Source of the DNA: Pomacea canaliculata
Lineage: Eukaryota; Mollusca; Gastropoda; Architaenioglossa; Ampullariidae
Direction: 5' to 3'
DNA: 64,000 nt
Assembly: GCF_003073045.1 (NCBI RefSeq)
Contig: NC_037590.1
Coordinates: 37,874,751-37,938,750, forward strand
Shown here: one piece after another, positions 25,513 to 37,800 of the stretch
Layout of the letters: each line of letters begins with the position of its first letter
Numbering within the stretch: the first letter of the stretch is position 1
The notes under the pieces: model-generated
Seen by the model: the letters and a program-made list of their open reading frames with translations, nothing else
Database searches by the model: none
What the model was told of the DNA's origin: nothing
Program-made: the position numbers and the translations under genes

Positions 25513-25638
25513 AATGGAGAGAAATGTCTGCTTCAAATATCAGCAGAATATGAAAGCAAATGTAAACACTGGAGGTAGCTTTGTAGTATTTTCTTCATTG
25601 CACACAAACATGCACATACAAATCTGTATATGACACAG

Positions 25639-25812
25639 TTACTCACACATGCGTGGTTGCCTCATCTGGTCTTTGTACCGGTCATACAGGATGATCAATG
25701 TGACAAGCAGAATGACACAGCAGAGGAACATGAAGATTGCGATGGCCACCAGCACCCACCACAGGTCTCGCCATTTGACCTGAGACTCTGATGACTGTGC
25801 TTGGTAGCAGGT
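25639..25812 (-). CDS. Gene B exon 38 (membrane helix, short tail, stop)
   Basis: Starts TCYQAQSSESQ, then the helix LWWVLVAIAIFMFLCCVILL and a basic tail YDRYKDQMRQPRMCE. The TAA at 25639-25641 is part of GTGAGTAA, a consensus donor, so an alternative longer tail is possible. Acceptor TTCACCAG. Confidence 0.85.
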   Translation of the reverse strand, partial: TCYQAQSSESQVKWRDLWWVLVAIAIFMFLCCVILLVTLIILYDRYKDQMRQPRMCE

Positions 25813-28800
25813 CTGGTGAACAAGTCATCAAGTCATCATGAGCTTTACTACTGTTGCCACAACATGTTATTCCCTCTCCCTTTCCAGATCAAGAGTAACT
25901 GCCACTCTCAAAGTTAACCATTAGTCACTGATTTCCTGCATCAAGAATAACTGCTACTGGCAAACTTAACCACATGGCATTGATCTCCAGCAGTTGTAGT
26001 ATCACTAATGGCTTCCTGCTCTTAGTCTCCATGTCAAACTGCAGTTTTTTTAAAATTTAAGTCTTCAGTCAATAAACATGACATTTCAAGTATGAACATA
26101 ATAATGCTACTGTAACTTCAGTTGAAAGTCATCTTGTTTATAAGTTAATAAGTTTGAAATATAAAAAAACAAGAATAAGTAAGCAAAAATCTATTTTATT
26201 CACTTGAACTAAAGCAACACAGTATCATGAAGTGCAGCTATGAATGTATGATAACTCAAACAAACCTCTTCAGGATGAAGACAAACAACTTAAAAACTTT
26301 ACAATTAAAGTAGGAAGAGAAAACGAGCAAGTCTGGCAAAAGCTCATATATTTTTCTTCATGAAGCTCTTTTAGCAAGCAGTAGTAAGGACATATCTGAA
26401 AGAAGTGTTCTAATCAACATACCCCTCTATCAATTGTTTTGTATGCTGTTTTAGAGAGAACCTCTCGATACTTTGGTTCATCTAGCAAGGTAATGCCATC
26501 ATGTGGATCATAGATTTTATTATTGCTTGTAATGACAAAGCAGACATCAGTCCTGGAACACAAACACGGAATGTCTTTTTAAGATGACAATCATAAATGC
26601 CACTTTTCTTCTGAAAGCAGTGTTTAAGTACAACACATAATAAATAAATGTGCATTAATTTTTTTTATTATTCATTCAATTGTAATCATGCATATGTGTT
26701 TATGGGGACACATGACAGATCTGACAGCAATTGTAATAGTCCTTATATTTCCTTACATCAATGAAGGTTACTTAGCTCCAGCATTTATGACTAAAAGTGC
26801 ATACATGCAAGGACGAGTAAACAGTTCTGAAAGGCTGCGTGCAGAGTATAAAGACGGATGTCTTGAACAAGGTAATAAGTGTAGAAATTCAAAAATTGGT
26901 GTAAAGGACGTCTCTTTACATTGTACAATATCTTACCAAATTATCCCTCTGTAATGTCAGAAGGAATCGGGATGGGAGGAGAAAACTACCACAGCCTACA
27001 GACACTTGACTAAATTTGAAGATCCTGACTAGAAAATACTCACTGTGTTGCTACTGGAAGTCCTTGTGTCCGGTGTTCTGAGATAGGACAGAATGAAAAA
27101 GAATGGTGTCTGGAAAACCTTTGCTGTTTAAATCGCTGCAAAATATAATGAAGACATTTTATAAACAAAATCAAAACCACCGTTCCCAATATACAGAATG
27201 GTTGATAAGCAGTTTTATGCATAAAAAAGTGGAAGCTGGTTTCTGTATATCCATGATGAAGGAGGAAATGTTGCTGCTGCAAATTGCAAGAACAAAGATA
27301 TGTGCACTCAAATGCATTCACAGAATGTTGGAATGAAAAAAAATTAAAGAAAATTATGAAGAACTGACTCAATAAGCTCTCTTGCTTTTGCATTTCCATC
27401 GCTTGGGTTATAGGTCCATCACAATACGCAATACCTGTTTTCTCTCATGCAGAACGATCTGCAAATATGCAAAAATACAAACTCAAATCTTGTGCACTGA
27501 CCTATGCACACTCCATCTCTAGACATGGCATAAACCACAAATGTAACTGCATCACAGTGGACCTTGGTGAATACTAACTACATGGCATCTCTATCAGGTC
27601 ACCAGCTATTAGTGGATACAAACTGTACGACTGGTTCTCAAGTATGACACCTATTAGGTCACTTGCCATTAAGCACAACATACTCTGTTTAGACAATAAA
27701 GACCACTATCTCTGTATGTCATTAAAGAAAGGAAAATGATAATTATAATTATAATTTCAAAGTAAATCTTGTTCTTATCTCTTTAATCTAAGTATAAAGA
27801 TTTACTTTTAAATACTGACCTGCAGCTGCACAGTGTCACTGAACTGAGGATTGAGATAGTCTTCAGCTTTGATGGACAGATTGAAATAGCCTCCAGCAAA
27901 GTCTGTGTAGGATGGAAGGTTGATATAGACAATGCCAGTGCTTGAGCCGATGGTGAAGGCCCCATTCATGGTGTAAGGTAAGCCACCACGTGGGTAATAG
28001 ACAGTGTTTTGTAAGCTGTACACTACGCGGTTATTCTGGGGGCCGTCTGGATCAACAGCTGCTACCTGCACTACAATGTCTGACGTGGGCAATGTCTGCA
28101 AAACTTGACAAATGAAAAATGACAAATTAGAGATGTATCATTACATATTCCATTAAACAGCTGTATTCTTCTGTTAACATTTAATGACAGTTTCATCTTC
28201 ATTAAAATATTGCTGCATTGCCAAAACAGTGCTTAATATTGATTTACAGCCATATCCCATGTGCTTTTTAGGGTGGATGTCAAAAATTAGTGGTATGCCA
28301 TTTGTATTAATTTGCTTGTGGCTGAAATTTTGAAAGACATCTTTAGAGATTTTTAGTTTAAATGAAAAGACAATTATCAGACAACAGCTGGATCATCTAA
28401 CCCCATGTTGATTAATTCTCTGAATCTTACCAGCTGTGAGAGTGTGGTTGGGAAATACAGGACCGTTATCGTTAAGGTCACGAATTTTTACAACAATGTA
28501 GCCCACAAATTCATTTGGTCTCATCAGACGGGAATCAAATTCTCGTTTCTCCGGTTTGATGAGGTTGCTGGAAGGACTGTGACGCACACGAGGTACTCCT
28601 GGCGTTCCTCATAATCAAGCATTCTTGTGTTCTCAATACTGCCATTTGGGTTAACATTGAAGGCGCCACTGTTGAAACTGTTACCTGATTTTCAGAAATG
28701 AAAGTGTAAATACATCATGAATCATTTAGTATGCACACACACACCCAGCTACCCACCCACCCACCCATACCCATCTCTGTCAGAATACTGCACATATATA

Positions 28801-31800
28801 TATATACACACGATGAAGCTACTACAACAAACTTACTAATAGGGTGATAGTTATGAAGCAAGGGTAAGTCCTTGAATTGGATAAATCAAAGACGAATACC
28901 TTTTATAAAAAAATATATACAGTGTAAATTTTGTGATAGATTTCTTCTTTTACATATCAGCAGTCCTTAAAGCAGAGCCCAACCTACACAAGAATGTGCC
29001 GCTGTTGTTTCCTGTGTACAGCTCATAGCTCATCCTGTTGTACGGAGCACTATCTGGGTCACAAGCCTTGGCATAAGCTACAATGGTATGAACTGGAGTG
29101 TTGTCATCTGCATAAACCACAGTGGGGACTTCAAACTGAAAAAAAGAAATCACTGAAAATGACATATATCTGCATGTCTACCTTCCTGTGCACTCTCGTG
29201 TCCTAGTCTCAGAATGAAATAAGAAAAGGAGAAGAGACAAGTGAAAGATGCACAGAAAACAGCAAAGACTGAAACAGAGAGAGACACACAATGCACATGC
29301 ATGCACACACACACACAGGTAGAAGACATAAGAAAACAACTGAAAACAAAAAGTGAAAGTAGATAAAAAGACTTAAAGGAAATAAAGAGGACACTAAAAA
29401 TAAAACAAGACAAAATGACACACACAAAAAAAAGACTTTGGAAAGCATGAGAAAATGAAGACATACACAAAAAAGGAATTAGACAGATTTAGATATGCAG
29501 ACAAAAACAGGTGGGGACTTACAGCTGTAGGACAGGCAGAATAATTTGTCTTTGCAAAGGTGGGAAAATTGTCGTTCTTGTCCAAAAGGTTGACAATCAA
29601 TGTACGTCGGCTGATGAGTGTGCTGTTCAATGAATCTGTCGCAGATATTATCAGCTGAAACAGAGCAACAGGTGTCACAAATGAAATGTAGCTCAAAGAC
29701 ATGATGTGCACAATACAATGACACCCACTCTCCCAAAACAACTCTATCAAACCAACTTCTACTATAAAGTTTCAGCTGTGCTTCTTGAGCTAATTATATC
29801 TTACCGTGTAGTTCTCCTGCTTCTCTCGATCTAGGTCAGCTTTCACAACAATTGCTCCTGTCTTTGGGTCCACAGAAAAAGACTGGTAGTCTTGCCCAAA
29901 AGGCACAAGGCCATAGACAGAAACAGCGCCTGGGGTGCGGGGTGTAGCTGTGGCCCTCAAAGATAAGGTGTAATTAGGTTCATGCTGAAATGAATTAAGT
30001 GTCATTAATTTCAAGAAGCAGGACCTGAAAACAACACAACTCCAAATTTTCTATTTGAAAGGTACAACTGAATGGTTGTATTTATTTGCATTCATATGTT
30101 TATGGTAGCATTACAATAATTAGGAAAAACAACAACCAGTGTAAAGCTGGCAAAGGATTTGATAGTGATGAGCACTATGTTTTGAATATTTAACGATGAA
30201 AGTGAAAAATGACCACGGAAACTCTCTTACTGAGACAAATGTAAGTCTTATGCTGCTGGAGGTTTCTGACCTATCAATTATTTGATTTTTTTTTCTAGTA
30301 AAATAATGAATACTGTGGTCAAAGTTCAGTCATCTGTATGACTATTTATGATGGCAGTCGTTAATAAGATAATAAATACTTTGCAACAGGTACAGTGGTG
30401 TATATAATTTGTGATCATTAGTTTTAGTTACATTATGCAAGATCCAGCCCACACAACTATAAAATAAAAATACAAATAATGCACTTTGTTCAACAGGAAG
30501 CTGACCTCTGGGGCTTGTGCAACAAAGTTGTTGACAAAGTTATACCACTGGGGTGTGCCATCATCATCTTCAGTTCCCTGTATCTTAATGGTTATTGGCA
30601 GAGCAGAACTGAGGGATGGTGTTCCTTTGTCTGTGGCCACAACCTTCAGGTCAAAACGTTTATTCTGCGCACTGAAAGGTGCCTTGGTCTGCAGAACTCC
30701 TGTTTCACTAATGGTGAACCATGAAAGGGCCTCATTGTCTGGAAGAGAGAAAATCCACTCATACCAAAAAAATCATTGAACACTTGCAAGATTTTTTAGC
30801 AGAGGATAGGAGTGATATACACTTCAGTTCTAGGCAACTCAAAGGAAGGGTGGGGGTGAGTAATGGGTTGCACTGAATACGTATCTATGCATCACTAAGT
30901 TCATGGCAGAGACCCTATGAAGCTTGCTGCTTAGTACACTAGTGAGGAGCAGAAGGCTGCTGGTTTCAGCCATGCTCAGACCTGTGGCTTGAAAACACCT
31001 AACAATTTCTTAGCACAAATGATTACCTGGTTTTTATCTCAAGAAATGCGAAGGCAGTGGAAAGCCTGGGCTCTGCCTTTCACATGCATTGCCTTTAACA
31101 CACTCAGCCACTTATGTTCACTGCCCCGGAGTGCATTTTGCTATGGAACTTTTTAGTTTTGCAACAAAACCACCGTTTACTTTTTTAACTGTCACAAGCA
31201 ATTCTTTACACTTTCTGCAGATTTGATTTTGGATCAATGCATGTCAATAATGTTTTGGTATATATATGTGTGTGTGCGCGCGCTTTACGTTCAGTTTATA
31301 TTTGTACATTTGTGTGTTTTCATTGCTTTTTTTCTGATTTACTCTAAAGTTGGGGGAAAATGTGCTATAAAATTCTACTTATCACTCTATCACATCTCTA
31401 ATACAAAGTTAGTGTCTATGAACTATGATTTTATGAAAAGAAGGTGAAATAAAAGAAGCAGGGTGACAAGGAGAAACCAAATACCATTTGTGGCTTGTAG
31501 GCTGTAAACTATTTCTCCATTGATCCCCTCATCAAGATCAAAGGCTTCTATTTTACTAACAGGGAATCCAACTGCTGCTGTAGCAGGTATTGAAAAGTTT
31601 TTTGTGGTATCTCTGAATGTTGGCGCGTTGTCGTTGACATCCAGAACAGAAACAGTCACCTGAAGATTAGAGACACATGTTTTATTTTGGTTTTTTACTG
31701 TTATGTTTTTTCTGACTGGGCTTCAAAATTTTGGATTTCTTGTTAATCATTTAAAGAAAATTTACCAGAAGATATGGCTTTAGAGAGATCCCAAGAAAAG

Positions 31801-34800
31801 GAATGAATATCTTATAAAACTGGGGACGATATTAACATACCATATGGCTATGTAAGCCTACACACAAAGAAACACAAGTGTCAGTTATGGCATCATCAGT
31901 TGTGACCTTTTGAAATGCTGTGATCTTCTTTGAACAACACATCACATTTTGACAATATTAGTGGTGTGTCAAAGCGAAAAGCTGTTTGCAATTCTCTGTC
32001 CACCTTTGTGAAGTAAGTCATCAGAAACATAAAATGTAAAGCACAAAAACCTGTTGTAAGAAAAAAGCCTACCGAGACAGATGAACTTTTCCTCACAGCA
32101 GAGCCTCTTAGATATGGGTTGTCAATACCAATTACAGTAAGGTAGTAGACTTTACGAGTTTCATAATCCAGTGGATTACGGACTTGTAATACTCCATCTC
32201 CTGAAGGCTAGACAGGCACAAGAAAAAATGGGGGTAAAATTATGTTCTCACACACATATATATAATAAAATAATATAGCAAAATACAGCAAACAATTTCT
32301 ACCCAAAAAATATTGTTCAGCAAACATATCATCGAAAATATTGAATTGGTAATTTTTTTTCAGATATGTAAAACAACTTACAATATATCAGCATCGCTTA
32401 CAGCTATGTATCCAATAAATCAAACCATTTGGTAATTGTAATTGTTGAGGAAACAATGGGAGTGGGCAATGTGTTTACTAGAAAAACAAGAACAGTTTTT
32501 ATCTCACCTGTGTAATGAGCTCAAAGTCATCAGAATTCAGTCCAAGACCAAGAATATACTCAATTGGGCCAAATGTTGCACTGTCCCCATCCTGTGCCGA
32601 TATGACACCAACTCTATATGGGGACGTGTATCCTCACTGACGCGAAATGTATAACTTGACTGGAAAGAGAAGGGATGGTATTAGCGGTTAACAATGAAAG
32701 AGAAGGGATGATGTTAGCAGTTAACAAAGCTGCTTTCCTAAATACTGTGGACAGGTGGAAATGCTGCTTAGATCAGTGGTATAAAAAAATCCCAAAAGTA
32801 TCAAGTACAATTTTACTAATAACCTTCAACTAGATTACAATCATGTGCTTAACTCTTTATAGTTCTGTTGATTATAAACAGTCAGTGATTAACAGTCAAG
32901 AAATACCATGTTTAGTAGTAAAGTTTCTTTTAATACTTTTCAGATGATATGACTATATGGGGATCACCCACTAGCACCCTCAGCTCATGCTGTCCACTCC
33001 AAACTGGTCAGAAATGACCAACAAACAGGGAGAACACAAAATCAACCAACTCACCATCCTTGTCCCTTCCTACCTTGCTAGCGAGTACACTTCTCCAATT
33101 CTTTGCCCGAACTGAAAAAGGGGCCCAGTGGGGAGGCAGGAGGGAACTAGCTGTCATGTGAATAATTAATTTGGTGTGGAAGCTGACACTTTTGTTATTT
33201 CAAGTTTACGTCTCCTTGATGCTACCAAAAACCAGCATACATGAAGGGATGGGAGAAGTGGGTGTGGATCGAGTGGTCTCCCTGTTCACTGGTCATTTCT
33301 GACCACCTGGGAGCGGACTGCTAACGCTGAGGTAGCTAGGAGGTGACCTTCATGCAGTCACGTCATTATACACAGTATGAAGAAGAAACTTCAAACAGTA
33401 CCAAGTTCAACTCATTACAGGCCTAACAACAAACAAAAATCTGCTGTTGACAAGACCACTGGATAGAAGCAGAGCTACAGAAACACTACCTCGATAGAAA
33501 ATGTGCATGTTTAAGTCAACAACATTGATAAGATTCGACATTCAAACAAATAGGCTGTAAGCACAACTGCAAATTATAGGTGTGTGAACATACCCTCAAG
33601 AACTCTGGTGCCATGTCATTTACATCTGACACACTGATGCTTAGAGTAACTGTTGCACTGCGAGTGCCGTCAAGTGCTCGAATCTGCACGGAAAAATCCC
33701 TCTCTCCAGCATCATAATTCAGCTGGCGAGAAAGATATACTTCTCCTGCATGCAAAAATTTCCACATGGATAGTAAATGCATAGGCATATAAGCAGGTAG
33801 TGTGCATCCATATTTAAAGATATATTTTAGATATCACTCAAACCATTCTGTCAAAAAACTTTGTATTTTCACAGAACAGGCCATTACTGTTAATGTTTTA
33901 AGACAACAATATCAATGTATCCTGCAAAGGCACTTTGTAACTGAACCATCCTGCCCATGCATATTCTCTCACTCACAAATTGAGAAAGTCACATAAACAA
34001 TCTTGGAAGACAAAAATAAAAAACACCATGTTTAATTAATTTCCCATCATCATATTTTCATATTCTTGTACCATGTTTTTTATGGTCATGCTTATTGAAC
34101 CATAGTATTCTAATCAAAACAGATGGCAAACAGAGCAAACATGCTAAAAAGAATTGTCAACAGGAGAAAAGAAAGTGAATTTGACCATATCATGCAAAAT
34201 GTTAATTGAAAAAAACAAAAAGCTCTGATTTGTAATGGTAAATCTTTCACACCTCCTTTTCTGAAAAAAGTGTATAATTGACCCTTTTTTCAAAGATTCA
34301 CGCATCAAAAACTTACTAGCTCTATGACACAGCTGTTCCAATCAAAAGCCACAATTCAGTTCCATTCACTCACTTCTTGCTGCAAGCTTTCATCACCTTG
34401 ATAATAAAATCTTACCATTACTCTGGCTAACTTGAAAGATGGAATTGGGGTCGGTGCCTGGAACCTTTTCGTAGTTGTTCACAACACGGAATCCATTAGC
34501 AGGATCGCGAGCCTGCACAGTGTAGATTTTCTTGTCAGTTGGCTGGTTTTCCGAGACTGTGATGTAGACAACATTGTTGTCGAACTGAAGAGTTACGTCT
34601 TGGGTTCCACTTATGGAGATTGTCACTCGTGCTGAAGAAGCACAAAATGAAAATTAATACAGCTGCTAGCACATCAAATCAGGAAGAATAAAACTTATCT
34701 CTAGACCGCATAAAAAAACCTATTATGTAGACAAGCAGCTTAAAAGCATTTTGTGGAACAAATTTAGGTCGGGCAAAGGTTGCTGATTTTCATGTTTTTT

Positions 34801-37800
34801 GTATGCATGCACTTACAGCTGTGTACAATACAGCAAGTTTCACACATGTTTTCAATGCATGCTGAGCCAAAACAAGGCAGCCCACTTACATGTTCCAGAC
34901 TGTGGTAGGTTTGCTACACCATTTATATCGGTGCACTGGACATCAAATGTGGTTTCCACCACATACTTTCTGTCTAAATTTGATGAAACTTTTATCACTC
35001 CTGTTACAGCATCCACTGCAAACATGTTCTGAAAGCAAGGAATGGTTAATACAATGATTACAGGATTCACAGTCTGTTTGATATAGACTTTAATATTCAA
35101 TGAGACTAAAGCCTTTACTTCAGAAATTTCTATTTCACTCAATCCAGACTGCTTACCTAGGAGTTATTTTTCTCATAAAAGGTGGCCCACTAAGTTATTT
35201 TATAATCTCAACTTGCTTTCCATTTCATTTTTTTTTTGTATGGTCATGGGGTGGGTGGATAGAGAACCTACCATACAATTCCTGCGAAACTTAACCTCTG
35301 AGGTGATGGTTTTTTTTGGGGGGAAGATGTATAGTTTATTGTTAATTCATTCAACTGCCATCTGTGACAACAAGAGAACCCTATCTGTGTCTAGATCAGA
35401 TGATAATTCTTTTGACTGCTCACACACTGTGTTTTCTTTAGGAGTATGCAGGAAGGCAAGTGGTTTTTGACATGTTTGTGGATATTAATTGTTGTTTTTG
35501 GGATCAGGCATTAAAGACAGAAATAGACAGTAAACCATCCCTATTAAGACTTGCTAAATACCCACAAAAATCAGGTTTAACTGACAGGGACTGTAGTAGA
35601 GAGATCAACCAGTCTGCTTTCATTCCATGAACAGGCACCTATAAATTCAAGTTCATTTATTTCAATGTTGAAATTATGTTCTTACAATCATGTTGTAATG
35701 GCTTACTTCGTTGTTTTTGATCATGCTTATTCTGCCATTGTTGCACTTGACTGAAGATTTATAGTGGAACTAACTTTCCAGATAAGAGCAACTGATCAAT
35801 AATATGTACTCTGAGAGACAAAGACAATCTCTTCTCATGCACTATTTATATTTTTAATGTGATTTCTGGAAAACATTGTAATAAAGCACAACCAGTCCTT
35901 TATAAGAATTGTATTTTTATCAACACATGACTTCTGCAAAAGGTGATTAATGATGCGTAATCAACTTAGACATCAATGAACAAGGGCTGGTTATTTCAAC
36001 CAAAAATCACATCACTCCATAAAACACCACTATATCTAACTACCTGAGTAGAATCGACCCACCATGACCATATCGCCCCACGTGGGACTACACAGTATAA
36101 ACACCGAATGTTAAAATCACCCAGGCCAAGGCTAAATGAATGCCTGAGCAGGGACATGTGTTTCATATTAACCAAGTATTTGCATATACATGTACATTTA
36201 ATACACACCTAAAGAATAATGATGGCACAAAGTTTTTTTTTAACTTGATTTAAGAGAAAATCATGTTTATGCATCATGGTGTGATTTTAACCAAACTTCC
36301 GCATATACATTTAATAAAAACCTCCGGTACGTAAAAAATAATGACAACAAAGGCTCTTAACAAAATGCCAATGATTTAAGAGAAAATTGCGTTATGCACC
36401 ATTGTGTGATTTGTTCTCTGAATGTGTATTACTAAACGGACAATTTTTGTTTAGTAAAGTGGCTGAACTTGTTCAAGCATTGCACTGCTCTTTTAGTAAT
36501 ATCCAGCATTAATAGCTACTCCTATCACTGGAAATTTATTTGTCTTTTGGGTCTAGATTGATTCGATTTTTGATGTTGGGAGGATATGGTCATTACTGGG
36601 TCGATTAGACTCTGGTGGGTGACATGGTCTTTGTCAAAATGACTGGTGACCCAATGAACAAGCAGTCTCTTTCAAGATGTATTTAATTTATTTTTACACA
36701 ATTTCTTCAGAAAATCATAATATAGGGTAAACGGTCAGCCAGAAGCAGTCTCTTTTAAAATGTACTTCAGTTTTTTTTTTCGACCTGTGACTTCTACCAA
36801 AAAAAGTCATGATAGAGCACAAACTGTTGGTCATAAGTTGGGTTGGGGAGGAAGTCGTAATAGAGACAATGTTTGTATTATAAAATACATCCATAAGAGT
36901 CATAACCAAGAGAGGGTCACAATAAAGAAAGTCTTAATATGGAGATTTACTGAAGGATGCCTGGTGTCTATACCCCCTGTTTTTCTGCATCTTGGGTCTA
37001 CTTTGGAAGTACCTGCATGTATCTCTTCACTAGATTAAAGGTTTTTATTGTGCAAATTTGGATATACCAGTCCCTAGTTGCTACTGAAGTATTAATATAT
37101 TTTGTGTGTGCAAGCTTTGCATGTATCAGTCCCAAGCAGCTAACCCAGTAAGAAGTTTATGTGTTAAATATACCTACATCTAGCAGCTACTCTAGTGTGA
37201 TGTACAATGAATGTTTTAATCCACTCACTACAAGATAATTGAACATGGAACCATCTGAAGTTGTGTGTTGTGGTGTGCTGTTTTGTTGAGTTGCTGTTGG
37301 GAATCTTTGTTGTGTGGTATTGTTCTGTGCATTTGTGGCATGTAATGTGTTTTTGTGTGAGCATTATCATTTGGATTTCATCCTAGTTTGTTGGAAAAAA
37401 AAAAAGTCTGTCACAACTGACACTTGAGAGTATGAACTTATTGAGTGCACCACTCATGAACAATTACCTAGAAAACTCAAAGAAACTGAAGAAATGTTTT
37501 GAAAACCTTAAATCAAAAATGATTATCAAATTAAGATTGTAAATGGTTAGCATTGTTTTGAATTATGAATATTGAACTTAGATTGTAAATGGTTTGGCTA
37601 GTTTGCTTTGGATTAAGGAAAAGCATAAAGTCCCTCAAGTCAGTTGGCTGGAAAGAATGCAGATATGAGTGTGTGAGTGTGTGACTGACAATACAATTTC
37701 AAACTACAAATGTTATAACTTAAAAATATTAAATTCATTAAATGTGATGTATTTTTACCTTTTACCAATATCTACTGGAGTTGTAAGTCTGGAGATGGAA

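Noticed and set aside
20413-25812. A and B as one giant cadherin gene
   Set aside because: Gene B ends with its own membrane helix and stop, and gene A starts with its own signal peptide. The compatible phase alone is a one-in-three coincidence.
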